A DNA stretch of 10,006 nt, taken from the NCBI GenBank assembly GCA_010365205.1, contig JAAFGU010000066.1, positions 1-10,006 on the forward strand, written 5' to 3'. Origin of the DNA: Aromatoleum sp. (GTDB lineage Bacteria > Pseudomonadota > Gammaproteobacteria > Burkholderiales > Casimicrobiaceae). Numbering within the stretch: position 1 is the first letter of the stretch; every line of letters begins with the position of its first letter. Shown here piece after piece: positions 1-6,914 of this stretch. The position numbers and the translations under genes are program-made. Below the pieces are notes generated by a model, which saw only the letters and a program-made list of their open reading frames with translations, did no database searches and was not told the DNA's origin.

Positions 1-894
1 CTCGTCCGCGCCATCCTCGCCGATCCGGGCGGCGGCTTCGCCGTGCGCGCGATCACGCGCGACGTTCATTCGGAAAGGGCGCGAGCGCTGACGCAGGCCG
101 GCGCCGAAGTCGTCGCCGCCGACATCGACGACGAGGCGAGCCTCGCCAAGGCGCTCAGGGGCGCGTACGGCGCGTACTTCGTCACGTTTTTCTGGGCGCA
201 TTTCTCCCCGGAAAAGGAATTGGCCGAGGCGCGCAACATGGCGGCCGCGGCCAAGGCGGCGGGGCTGAAACACGTCGTCTGGTCGACGCTGGAGGACACG
301 CGCAAATGGATCCCGCTGTCCGACGACCGGATGCCGACGCTGATGGGCAAGTACAAGGTGCCGCACTTCGACGCCAAGGGCGAATCCAACCGGTTTTTCG
401 CCGAAGCCGGCGTGCCTGCGACGTTTCTGCTGACGTCGTTCTACTGGGACAACCTGATCTATTTCGGCATGGGGCCGAAAAAGGGATCCGACGGCAAACT
501 CGCGCTCACGCTGCCGATGGCCGACAAACCGCTACCGGGCATCGCCGCCGAGGATATCGGAAAATGCGCGTACGGCATCTTCAGGCGAGGCGACCAATAT
601 ATCGGCAAGACCGTCGGTATCGCCGGCGGCCACCTGACCGGCGCGCAGATGGCCGCGGCGCTGGGCAAGGCGCTCGGCCAGGACGTGCGTTACAACGCGG
701 TGACGCCGGCGGCCTATCGCGGGTTCGGCTTCCCGGGTGCCGACGACCTCGGCAACATGTTCCAGTTCAACGCCGAATTCGCCGACTATTTCACCGGTGC
801 GCGCGACCTCGGCGTCGCGCGAGCGCTCAATCCCTCGCTGCAGTCGTTCGACACCTGGCTCGCCGCGAACAAGAGCCGCATCCCGCTCGAATAG
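1..894 (+). CDS. NmrA/HSCARG-like NAD(P)-binding protein, 5' end missing
   Basis: The frame is open from the first base to a TAG at 892-894, giving 297 visible residues. The gene therefore starts before the window, and the GTG at 43 need not be its start. The missing N-terminus should carry the glycine-rich dinucleotide loop. What remains has the second Rossmann strand ending in AITRD, an acidic VVAADIDD segment, then AYFVTFFW, HVVWSTLED and the TSFYWDN motif typical of NmrA-family (PF05368) proteins related to human NMRAL1. Members are atypical short-chain dehydrogenases that bind NADP(H), often as redox sensors rather than enzymes, and are soluble. The family call is from recognised motifs; substrate or partner cannot be told. 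The next gene begins 99 nt later. That gap contains a 12-nt perfect palindrome GTTCGCGCGAAC at 941-952 and no clear promoter or terminator. Confidence 0.85.
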   Translation, partial: LVRAILADPGGGFAVRAITRDVHSERARALTQAGAEVVAADIDDEASLAKALRGAYGAYFVTFFWAHFSPEKELAEARNMAAAAKAAGLKHVVWSTLEDTRKWIPLSDDRMPTLMGKYKVPHFDAKGESNRFFAEAGVPATFLLTSFYWDNLIYFGMGPKKGSDGKLALTLPMADKPLPGIAAEDIGKCAYGIFRRGDQYIGKTVGIAGGHLTGAQMAAALGKALGQDVRYNAVTPAAYRGFGFPGADDLGNMFQFNAEFADYFTGARDLGVARALNPSLQSFDTWLAANKSRIPLE

Positions 895-993
895 GCGGAC
901 GCGAACGAACGGATTCCGCGACGCATCGCCCGCGCCCACGGTTCGCGCGAACGGCCGGGCGCGCAAGGACGCGGCGGCGGGAGTCAAGGGACG

Positions 994-1362
994 ATGACCT
1001 CGAGCCTTCTCGCCGACGCGCTCGTCGCCGCGCACCTTGCGTTCCTGCTGTTCGTCGTTTTCGGCGCTGCGCTGGTGTTCTGGCGGCGCGGATTCGCGTG
1101 GCTGCATCTGCCGGCGGTCGCCTGGGCCGTCTGGATCGAATGGAGCGGCGCGATCTGTCCTCTCACGCCCTGGGAGAGCGCGCTCCGCGTCGAAGCGGGC
1201 CAGCGCGGGTATCGCGGCAGCTTCATCGAACACTACGTGATGCCCATCATCTATCCGCCGGGACTCACGCACGCGCATCAGCTCGTCCTCGGCGCGATTC
1301 TGGTGGCCGCCATCGCGGTGCTCTACGCGCTGGCGTGGCGCAAGTGGCGCACCGGCGTGTAG
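994..1362 (+). CDS. DUF2784-type small membrane protein
   Basis: A 122-residue protein with three predicted membrane segments: about 5-29, 34-52 and 92-115. The loop after the second segment holds WSGAICPLTPWE (residues 50-61), which I recognise as the conserved stretch of DUF2784 proteins, and HYVMPIIYPPG near residues 80-90 also fits that family. The C-terminus is basic (RKWRT), suggesting a cytoplasmic end. The ATG at 994 is preceded by AAGGGA at a suitable distance, and the first residues lead directly into a membrane helix, so this start is well supported. The molecular function of the family is unknown. The neighbours (an NmrA-like protein and a decayed SnoaL-like gene) give no clear clue. 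The length is about normal for the family and nothing looks broken. Confidence 0.85.
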   Translation: MTSSLLADALVAAHLAFLLFVVFGAALVFWRRGFAWLHLPAVAWAVWIEWSGAICPLTPWESALRVEAGQRGYRGSFIEHYVMPIIYPPGLTHAHQLVLGAILVAAIAVLYALAWRKWRTGV

Positions 1363-1412
1363 CGCAGGGCGTTTGAACATCGCCGCGATCACTCGACGCC
1401 TCCCCGACTGCC

Positions 1413-1690
1413 GTCCGACAGGAGCGCGTCCGGCCGAAACTGGAGGCGCTGCCTGCCGCGTTCCCCGACGCGGTATTCACGCTCGACGCAACCGCCGCCG
1501 AAGGCGACCTGGTGCCGCGCGCTGGCACCGGGATGGCACGCATCGAGGGGCGTTCGCCGGGGTTGCCGCCATGGGGCGCCGCGTTGGCGTGCGGGGGACG
1601 GACTCCTACCGGATCGCCGATGGCCGCATCGCCGAAGACTGGGACGCGGTCGACGAGGCCGGACTGATCGCGCAAATCCCCGCACGCTGC
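1413..1690 (+). pseudogene. SnoaL-like ester cyclase remnant, frameshifted and N-terminally truncated
   Basis: Two reading frames together spell most of a SnoaL-like (NTF2-fold) polyketide-cyclase/ester-cyclase domain. One frame, in register with position 1440, gives LEALPAAFPDAVFTLD followed by ATAAEGDLV and ends near 1514. The frame one base back continues with ARWHRDGTHRGAFAG, then GRRVGVRGTDSYRIADGRI and AEDWDAVDEAGLIAQI to about 1684. The junction at 1511-1523 is explained by loss of a single base. Compared with complete family members of about 130-140 residues, roughly the first 35-40 residues are absent, and no start codon with a ribosome site serves the first half. The second frame has no stop before 1933, so it runs straight into the next small gene. 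A sequencing error could explain the shift but not the missing N-terminus. No active product is expected. Confidence 0.75.
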
Positions 1691-1763
1691 GGAGGCGGGC
1701 ATCCACATTCCGCCTGCGCCGCGATTGGAGGACAATCAAGCCGGCAGCAGCCAACTTATCGTC

Positions 1764-1768
1764 AGGAG
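1764..1768 (+). promoter_or_regulatory. Shine-Dalgarno AGGAG for the four-cysteine small protein
   Basis: AGGAG lies six nucleotides before the ATG at 1775. It marks the true start of the small cysteine-rich gene. Without it, a gene caller could take the TTG at 1373 and fuse the dead SnoaL-like frame to this protein as a false 186-residue product. Confidence 0.75.
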
Positions 1769-1774
1769 TCCGCC

Positions 1775-1933
1775 ATGGTCCTTTGTCCCGTTGCCATTGC
1801 CGTCGGTTGCAGGAAATGCCCGATCTTCGCCGCCTGTCCGGTCAAGAGCGTGATCGGCGACTACAAGAAGGAAGACGACGCGCCGGCGCGAAGCGCCGGC
1901 GGCACGGCGAAGGGCGGCGCAAAGAAGCAGTAG
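1775..1933 (+). CDS. 52-residue four-cysteine small protein
   Basis: A short protein starting MVLCPVAIAVGCRKCPIF, with cysteines at residues 4, 12, 15 and 21 (spacing C-x7-C-x2-C-x5-C), each of C4, C15 and C21 followed by proline. After residue 30 comes a low-complexity tail rich in Lys, Ala and Gly ending KGGAKKQ. The compact cysteine cluster suggests a bound metal (zinc or an iron-sulfur cluster) or disulfides, but this is inference. There is no signal peptide and the mildly hydrophobic start is too short for a confident membrane helix. The ATG has a near-ideal AGGAG six bases upstream. I have an impression that similar small proteins occur in other proteobacteria but cannot name a family. 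Upstream lies a pseudogene, and downstream a hairpin and the KAS III gene, so it is probably transcribed alone. No function is assigned. Confidence 0.72.
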   Translation: MVLCPVAIAVGCRKCPIFAACPVKSVIGDYKKEDDAPARSAGGTAKGGAKKQ

Positions 1934-1976
1934 CACGCCCCCGGTGCAAGGGCGCTGTCGTCACGGCCCGCCGGAT

Positions 1977-2002
1977 GGTCGCGCCGGCCGATGGCCGCGA
2001 CC
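1977..2002. other. Hairpin between the small protein gene and the KAS III gene
   Basis: GGTCGCG (1977-1983) pairs with CGCGACC (1996-2002), and an inner GCC/GGC pair around GAT extends the stem past a small bulge. It lies 44 nt after the stop of the four-cysteine gene. There is no T-run on the plus strand, so it is not a standard intrinsic terminator, though it could slow polymerase or protect a 3' end. A second short stem, GCCGC/GCGGC at 2019-2033, follows with AAAA on its left side, which is terminator-like only for the minus strand, where no gene needs it. Confidence 0.35.
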
Positions 2003-2072
2003 GGGAATACGAACAAAAGCCGCCGGATGCGGCCGCCGCGTGACGCGTCGAAACCGGCCCGCATAAAGACGC

Positions 2073-2080
2073 GAGGGGGA
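2073..2080 (+). promoter_or_regulatory. Shine-Dalgarno GAGGGGGA deciding the KAS III start
   Basis: This purine run ends six nucleotides before the ATG at 2087. The frame is open further upstream to an ATG at 1991, but the extra 32 residues are basic, unlike any KAS III N-terminus, and lie across the hairpin region. The site supports 2087 as the start. Confidence 0.7.
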
Positions 2081-2086
2081 CGCCAC

Positions 2087-3208
2087 ATGACGCATGCCGC
2101 GATCACAGGCTGGGGCAAGTGCATGCCGCCCGCTGTCCTTTCCAATGCCGATCTCGCGACGTTTCTCGACACCGACGACGAGTGGATCACCACACGCACC
2201 GGCATCCGCGAGCGGCGCGTGTCGCACGTGCCGGCGCTGGAGCTCGCCTACGTCGCCTCGGCGCGGGCACTTGCGTGCGCAGGACTCGCCGCGGGCGAGC
2301 TCGATCTCATCGTCTACGGCAGCTGCTCGAACGACGAGCAGATTCCGAACAGCGCGTCGGGGCTGCAGTTCAGGCTCGGCGCCACCGCCGCGGCGGCAAT
2401 GGACGTCAACACCGCGTGCACGAGCTTTCTCTATTCGCTGTCGACGGCGACGGCGATGATCCGCACCGGCGTGGTCAGGAACGCACTGGTGGTCGGCGTC
2501 GAGGTGATCGCTCCGTTCATGGACTGGGCGAACCGCAACGTGTCGGTGCTGTTCGGTGACGGCTGCGCGGCGGTGGCCCTGCAGGCCTGCGACAGCGCCG
2601 AGGGTGTTCTCGGCGAAAAGCTCGGCTGCTTCGCCGACGCGCGGCAGACGCTGCGCGTGCGCGGTACCGGTCTTACTTACGCGAACGGCACCGTCACCTA
2701 CGGCGACACGCTGTGGGACTTCGACGGGCAGGAAATCTTCAAGCGCGCGGTGCTCGGGATGAGCCAGGCCTCGGCCGACGTCCTCGCGAAATGCGGCTAC
2801 GTCATCGCCGATGTCGACCTCGTCGTGCCGCATCAGGCGAACCTGCGAATCATCGAGTTCGTCGCCAAGCGGGCGCGGGCGCCGATGGACAAGGTGTACG
2901 TCACCGTGCACCGGTACGGCAACATGTCCGCCGCGACGGTGCCCGTCGCCCTGGTCGACGCGCTGGAGGAAGGCCGCGTCACACCCCACTCGCTGATCCT
3001 CACGCCCGCATTCGGCGGCGGTCTGACCTACTGCTCGCACCTCATCCGCTGGGGCGAGCGCACGACACCGTTACGAACGACCGACATCGACCTGCCGCCC
3101 TGCGAGCGCACGGCGCTCGAGATGGTGCGCGAATTCATGGCACGCAAAGTCACGCCCGGCCGCTCGACTCCGGGGTTGCTGGCGCCGAGGTTTCCCGAAT
3201 CGGCCTGA
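2087..3208 (+). CDS. Beta-ketoacyl-ACP synthase III family protein (FabH-like)
   Basis: A 373-residue thiolase-fold condensing enzyme. The KAS III triad is complete: Cys111 in DVNTACTSFLYSL, His249 in VPHQANLRI and Asn279 in HRYGNMSAATVPVAL. Other family marks are DDEWITTRTGIRERR (residues 30-44), VLFGDGCAAV near 154-163 and the glycine-rich PAFGGGLTYC at 307-316. FabH uses acyl-CoA to acylate the cysteine and condenses it with malonyl-ACP to begin fatty acid synthesis; it acts in the cytoplasm. Classical FabH is about 320 residues. This protein carries an extra tail of about 50 residues including DLPPCERTALEMVREFM, a feature I associate with a betaproteobacterial KAS III subgroup. The usual FabH neighbours (plsX, fabD, fabG, acpP) are absent, so a housekeeping role is doubtful. 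Secondary-metabolite or specialised acyl condensation is possible. The specific substrate cannot be read from the sequence. Confidence 0.88.
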   Translation: MTHAAITGWGKCMPPAVLSNADLATFLDTDDEWITTRTGIRERRVSHVPALELAYVASARALACAGLAAGELDLIVYGSCSNDEQIPNSASGLQFRLGATAAAAMDVNTACTSFLYSLSTATAMIRTGVVRNALVVGVEVIAPFMDWANRNVSVLFGDGCAAVALQACDSAEGVLGEKLGCFADARQTLRVRGTGLTYANGTVTYGDTLWDFDGQEIFKRAVLGMSQASADVLAKCGYVIADVDLVVPHQANLRIIEFVAKRARAPMDKVYVTVHRYGNMSAATVPVALVDALEEGRVTPHSLILTPAFGGGLTYCSHLIRWGERTTPLRTTDIDLPPCERTALEMVREFMARKVTPGRSTPGLLAPRFPESA

Positions 3209-3223
3209 TCGGCGCAAACCGGA

Positions 3224-3243
3224 AGCCGTCCGCGCGTCCGGCT
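3224..3243. other. Weak hairpin in the convergent KAS III-rodA gap
   Basis: AGCCG at 3224-3228 can pair with CGGCT at 3239-3243 across a 10-nt loop made of two CGTCCG copies. It sits in the 55-nt gap between the converging KAS III and rodA genes, where a bidirectional terminator would be expected. There is no T-run on either strand, so the function is only a guess from position. Confidence 0.22.
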
Positions 3244-3263
3244 CGAATGCCCTGCGGCGCACG

Positions 3264-4367
3264 TCAGGTATTGACCAGCTTGCGGTGCGCCTGCACGCTC
3301 ATCAGCAGGCCGAGGCCGATGAACAGCGAGATCAGCGCCGTGCCGCCGTACGACACGAGCGGCAGCGGGACGCCGACCACCGGCAGGAGCCCACTCACCA
3401 TGCCCATGTTGACGAACGCGTAAGTGAAGAACATCAGCGTCGTCGCGCCGGCGATCAGCCGCGCGAACAACGTCGACGCGTTCGCGGTGATCATCATCCC
3501 GCGGCCGACGAGCAGCAGGTACAGTACCAGCAGCACGACGTTGCCGATGAGTCCGAACTCCTCGCCGAACACGGCGAAAATGAAATCGGTATGGCGCTCG
3601 GGCAGGAAATCCAGATGCGTTTGCGTGCCGTTCAGCCAGCCCTTGCCGACGACGCCGCCCGAACCCAACGCGATCGACGCCTGCGCGGAATGGTAGCCAG
3701 CGCCCAGCGGATCGCGTGCCGGGTCGATGAAGGTGAGGATCCGCTCGCGCTGATAGTGTTGCAGGTACGGCCAGGCGAGCGGCGCGGCTCCGGCGCCGAG
3801 CGCGGCCAGGCCGACGATGATCTTCCACGACAGCCCGGCGAGGTAAAGGACGTAGAACCCCGACGCCCCGATCAGCAGCGCCGTGCCGAGGTCCGGCTGC
3901 CGCTTGATCAGCCATACCGGCACCGCGATCAGGATCACCGCCAGCACGAAATCCTTCCACCCGATCCTTCCCTCGAATTTCTGGAAATACCACGCGAGCA
4001 TCAGCGGCAGCGCGATCTTCATCAGTTCGGACGGCTGAAAGCGCGCGACGCCGAGATTGAGCCAGCGCCGCGAACCGTTGACGACCGTGCCGAACATCGC
4101 CACGCCCACCAGCAGCACAACGGCGATCAGGTAAAGCGGCACTGCGGCGCGCGCGATCGTCTGCGGCTGCAGGTTCGCGACGATCCACATCAGCACCAGC
4201 GCGCCTGCGAGGTTGGTCGCCTGCGACGTAACGCGGGCGACGCTCTGGTCGGTGGCCGAGAACAGCGTAATCAAGCCCACCAGCGCGATCGCCATCGCCA
4301 CGCCGAGCAGGAAACTGTCGACGCGCCGCGTCAGCGCGTCCCGCACGCGGCCGAGGAAGTTGACCAT
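3264..4367 (-). CDS. rodA: Rod shape-determining peptidoglycan glycosyltransferase RodA
   Basis: A 367-residue SEDS-family polytopic membrane protein that polymerises lipid II into glycan strands for side-wall growth, working with PBP2. Family marks in order: FSATDQS (36-42), GSRRWLNLG with FQPSELMKIALP (98-121), KRQPDLGTALLIG (155-167), an extracellular loop with PARDPLGAGYHSAQASIALGSGG (216-238, read in two parts), FLPERHTDFIFAV (254-266) containing the essential catalytic-loop aspartate Asp261, and the C-terminal PLVSYGGTALI (336-346). About ten transmembrane helices are predicted and the length is usual for RodA. RodA is chosen over FtsW because it follows mrdA in an mre cluster and has the RodA-type ERHTDFIFAV loop. 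Its ATG overlaps the mrdA stop codon by one base (TGATG), implying translational coupling to PBP2. It is the last gene of the minus-strand operon. Confidence 0.97.
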   Translation of the reverse strand: MVNFLGRVRDALTRRVDSFLLGVAMAIALVGLITLFSATDQSVARVTSQATNLAGALVLMWIVANLQPQTIARAAVPLYLIAVVLLVGVAMFGTVVNGSRRWLNLGVARFQPSELMKIALPLMLAWYFQKFEGRIGWKDFVLAVILIAVPVWLIKRQPDLGTALLIGASGFYVLYLAGLSWKIIVGLAALGAGAAPLAWPYLQHYQRERILTFIDPARDPLGAGYHSAQASIALGSGGVVGKGWLNGTQTHLDFLPERHTDFIFAVFGEEFGLIGNVVLLVLYLLLVGRGMMITANASTLFARLIAGATTLMFFTYAFVNMGMVSGLLPVVGVPLPLVSYGGTALISLFIGLGLLMSVQAHRKLVNT

Positions 4368-6346
4368 CAGTCGCTCTCGTCTTCGGGGTCCTTGACCGGC
4401 GGCGCCGGTGCGGGGCCCGCCTTCCTGACGCCGGTCAGATAGTAATCAAGCACCTGTCGCGCGATCGGCGCTGCCGCCTGCGCGCCGAAGCCGCCGTTTT
4501 CCACCAGCACCGCCAGCGCGATCCGCGGCCGGTCCGCAGGCGCGTAGGCGATGAACCATGCGTGATCGCGCAGCCGCTCGTCCACTTTCGACGCCGCGTA
4601 CTTCTCTCCCTTGAGCGAGTAGAGCTGCGCGGTGCCGGTCTTGCCGCCGCTGACGTACGCGGCGTTGGCAAATGCCGCGGCGCCGGTGCCTTCCTTGTTG
4701 ACGCCGACCAGCGCATTCTTGATCACCGCGAGATGTTCGGGTTTCAACGGCACTGTGTGCGTCGGCTCGCGCTCGAGCTGGCGCTGCTCGCCTGTCCGCG
4801 CGTTGCGGATGAACTTCACGAGGTGGGGCCGATACGACACGCCGTCGTTGGCGACCGTCGCGATCGCGTGGGCGAGCTGGATCGGGGTGAACGTGTTGTA
4901 ACCCTGGCCGATGCCGGCCGATATGCTGTCGCCGAGGTACCACTTCCGGTGCTCGTCGCGATAGTTCTTGCCGGCGAACCGGTTTTTTTTCCATTCGCGC
5001 GACGGCAACACGCCGGTGAGCTCGCCTTCGATGTCGATGCCGGTCTTCTGGCCGAACCCGAGCTGGCTCATGAAGCGGTAGGTGTCGTCGATCTCGGTCT
5101 CGTTAGCGAGCATGTAGTAATAGGTGTCGCACGAAGCGACAATCGACTTGTACATGTCGACCACGCCGTGCCCGCCGGGCTTGTCGTCGCGGAAGCGGTG
5201 GGCGGCGCCTGGGATCTGGAAGTAGCCGGGATCGGAGATCGTCTGTTGTGCGGTCCGCTTGCCGGACGTCAATGCGGCCAGCGCCAGGAACGGCTTGATC
5301 GTGGATCCGGGCGGGTACGCGCCGCGCAGCGGACGATTGAGGAGCGGCTTGTCCGGCGATTCGTTCAGCACCTCCCAGTTCGCCGGATCGATGCCGTCGA
5401 CGAACAGGTTCGGATCGAAACCCGGCCGCGAGACGAACGCGAGCACATCCCCGGTGGCAGGCTCGATTGCCACCATCGCGCCGCGGCGGTCGCCGAACGC
5501 GGCCTCCGCGACCTCCTGCAGCTTGATGTCGAGCGAGAGCTTGAGATCGTTGCCGGGCACCGGCGGAGCGTGCGACAGCGTGCGCACCGCGCGGCCCGCG
5601 GCGTCGACTTCGACCTCCTCGACGCCGGTGGTGCCGTGCAGTTCCCGTTCGTAGGACAGCTCGACGCCGACCTTGCCGATGTAGTCCGAGCCCTTGTAGT
5701 TGGCCGTATCGTCCCACTCGTCGATGCGGTCGACGTCGCGGTCGTTGATGCGCCCGATGTAGCCGACGACGTGCGAGGCGATCTCGCCGTACGGATACTG
5801 ACGGAACAGCCGCGCCTTGATCTCGACGCCGGGAAAGCGATAGCGATTGACGGCGAAGCGCGCGACCTCCTCGTCGGACAGGCGCGTGCGCAGCGGCAGG
5901 CTCTCGAAGTTCTTCGATTCTTCGAGCAGCTTGCGGAAGCGCTTGCGGTCGCGCGGCTGCACGTCGACGATCTGCGCCAGCGCATCGATCGTCTCCTCGA
6001 CGTTCTTCACCCGCGACGGCTGGATCTCGAGCGTGTACGCCGAATAGCTCTGCGCCAGGATCACGCCATTGCGATCGGAAATCACGCCGCGGTTCGGTAC
6101 GATCGGGACGATCGCGATCCGGTTCGTCTCGGCGAGCGTCTGGTAGTAGCGGTGCAGGACGACCTGCAGATAAAAAAACCGCGCGGCAAGGCCGACGAAC
6201 GCGAGCACGACGACGATGCCGGCGAGTGCCAGCCGGCGCCGGAACAGGTACAGTTCGCGCTCCGGATTCTTGAGTTCGCGCGCGCAGAAACCCGCGCCGG
6301 CATCGTAACCGCGCCTTTTCGACGAGAACAGCAGGCGGCGGGCCAT
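4367..6346 (-). CDS. mrdA: Penicillin-binding protein 2, elongation-specific transpeptidase
   Basis: A 659-residue class B penicillin-binding protein that cross-links side-wall peptidoglycan in the periplasm as RodA's partner. Residues 1-36 are cytoplasmic and basic, followed by one membrane anchor at about 37-61. The non-catalytic pedestal follows, with the PNRGVISDRNG motif (84-94) typical of class B PBPs. The transpeptidase domain starts near 285. Its active-site motifs are all present: GSTIKPF with Ser348 and Lys351, the SCD form of the second motif (Ser405-Asp407, as usual in PBP2) and KTGT beginning at Lys569. The C-terminal tail (640-659) is rich in Pro and acidic residues. The start at 6346 is the only in-frame ATG before the ELYLFRRRLALAG membrane-entry region, although the ribosome site is weak. 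It lies 28 nt after mreD and overlaps rodA by one base. Confidence 0.97.
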   Translation of the reverse strand: MARRLLFSSKRRGYDAGAGFCARELKNPERELYLFRRRLALAGIVVVLAFVGLAARFFYLQVVLHRYYQTLAETNRIAIVPIVPNRGVISDRNGVILAQSYSAYTLEIQPSRVKNVEETIDALAQIVDVQPRDRKRFRKLLEESKNFESLPLRTRLSDEEVARFAVNRYRFPGVEIKARLFRQYPYGEIASHVVGYIGRINDRDVDRIDEWDDTANYKGSDYIGKVGVELSYERELHGTTGVEEVEVDAAGRAVRTLSHAPPVPGNDLKLSLDIKLQEVAEAAFGDRRGAMVAIEPATGDVLAFVSRPGFDPNLFVDGIDPANWEVLNESPDKPLLNRPLRGAYPPGSTIKPFLALAALTSGKRTAQQTISDPGYFQIPGAAHRFRDDKPGGHGVVDMYKSIVASCDTYYYMLANETEIDDTYRFMSQLGFGQKTGIDIEGELTGVLPSREWKKNRFAGKNYRDEHRKWYLGDSISAGIGQGYNTFTPIQLAHAIATVANDGVSYRPHLVKFIRNARTGEQRQLEREPTHTVPLKPEHLAVIKNALVGVNKEGTGAAAFANAAYVSGGKTGTAQLYSLKGEKYAASKVDERLRDHAWFIAYAPADRPRIALAVLVENGGFGAQAAAPIARQVLDYYLTGVRKAGPAPAPPVKDPEDESD

Positions 6347-6374
6347 CGCGCGCGTCAGGACCCGGAGTCCGAGC

Positions 6375-6911
6375 TCACAGCTCGACCGACGAACGCGCCG
6401 GTCGCTGCGGCCATTGCAGGATGCCTGTCACCAGCGGCCACAGCAATGCGCCGGACAGCGGCGGCACCGCGTATGTCCAGCGCGGCAACGGCGCACCTCC
6501 GACCACGCGGACGAGGACGACCAGCCCGGCGCACAGCGCCAGTAGCACCGCGACCTGCGCCGCCTGCTGCCAGAGCGGGAACCGCAGCACGCGTCGCCGG
6601 AAATACTCGGCGGCATACGCGAGCACCGCGTAGGCAAGCGCGTGCTGGCCGAACAGCGTGGCGTCGCCGACATCCATCAGCAGGCCGACGCACCAAGCGG
6701 TGCCTACGCCCACGAAACGCGGTTCCTGGATGCACCAATAAAGGAGCACCAGCGCGAGGAAGTCGGGACGCAGCGCCAGCGCCGTCCCCGACAGCGGCAG
6801 CAGGTTCGCGAACAGCGCCAGCACGAGCGTCAGCACGACGAACCATGGCCGTGACGGGCGCAGGATCTCCTCGGGGCGCGCGGCGGAAAGCAAGGGTTTG
6901 GGCAGCGCCAT
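6375..6911 (-). CDS. mreD: Rod shape-determining membrane protein MreD
   Basis: A 178-residue hydrophobic protein with about five predicted membrane helices (roughly 22-40, 48-64, 66-84, 88-104, 115-137, with a further hydrophobic stretch near 150-166). The core block RPDFLALVLLYWCIQEPR (48-65) followed by GVGTAWCVGLLMDVGDATLFG (68-88, conserved around LLMDV and LFGQHAL) is the MreD signature. MreD links cytoplasmic MreB to the periplasmic MreC/PBP2/RodA assembly in the inner membrane; its precise activity is not established. The ATG lies three bases after the mreC stop, with GGCGAGG a short distance upstream inside the end of mreC, so translation is likely coupled. The length is normal, and nothing appears damaged. 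Confidence 0.95.
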   Translation of the reverse strand: MALPKPLLSAARPEEILRPSRPWFVVLTLVLALFANLLPLSGTALALRPDFLALVLLYWCIQEPRFVGVGTAWCVGLLMDVGDATLFGQHALAYAVLAYAAEYFRRRVLRFPLWQQAAQVAVLLALCAGLVVLVRVVGGAPLPRWTYAVPPLSGALLWPLVTGILQWPQRPARSSVEL

Positions 6912-6914
6912 CGA

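Noticed and set aside
2019..2033. Minus-strand terminator-like stem followed by TTTT
   Set aside because: No minus-strand gene ends here; the stem is five pairs and the T-run only four bases.
1961..3040. 359-codon minus-strand open frame opposite the KAS III gene
   Set aside because: It is Arg/Val/His-rich without any motif, while the plus strand encodes a complete enzyme with an intact catalytic triad.
3285..4442. 385-codon plus-strand open frame opposite rodA
   Set aside because: Its composition is dominated by Arg, Gln, Asp and His, as expected from reading a membrane-protein gene backwards; no motif was seen.
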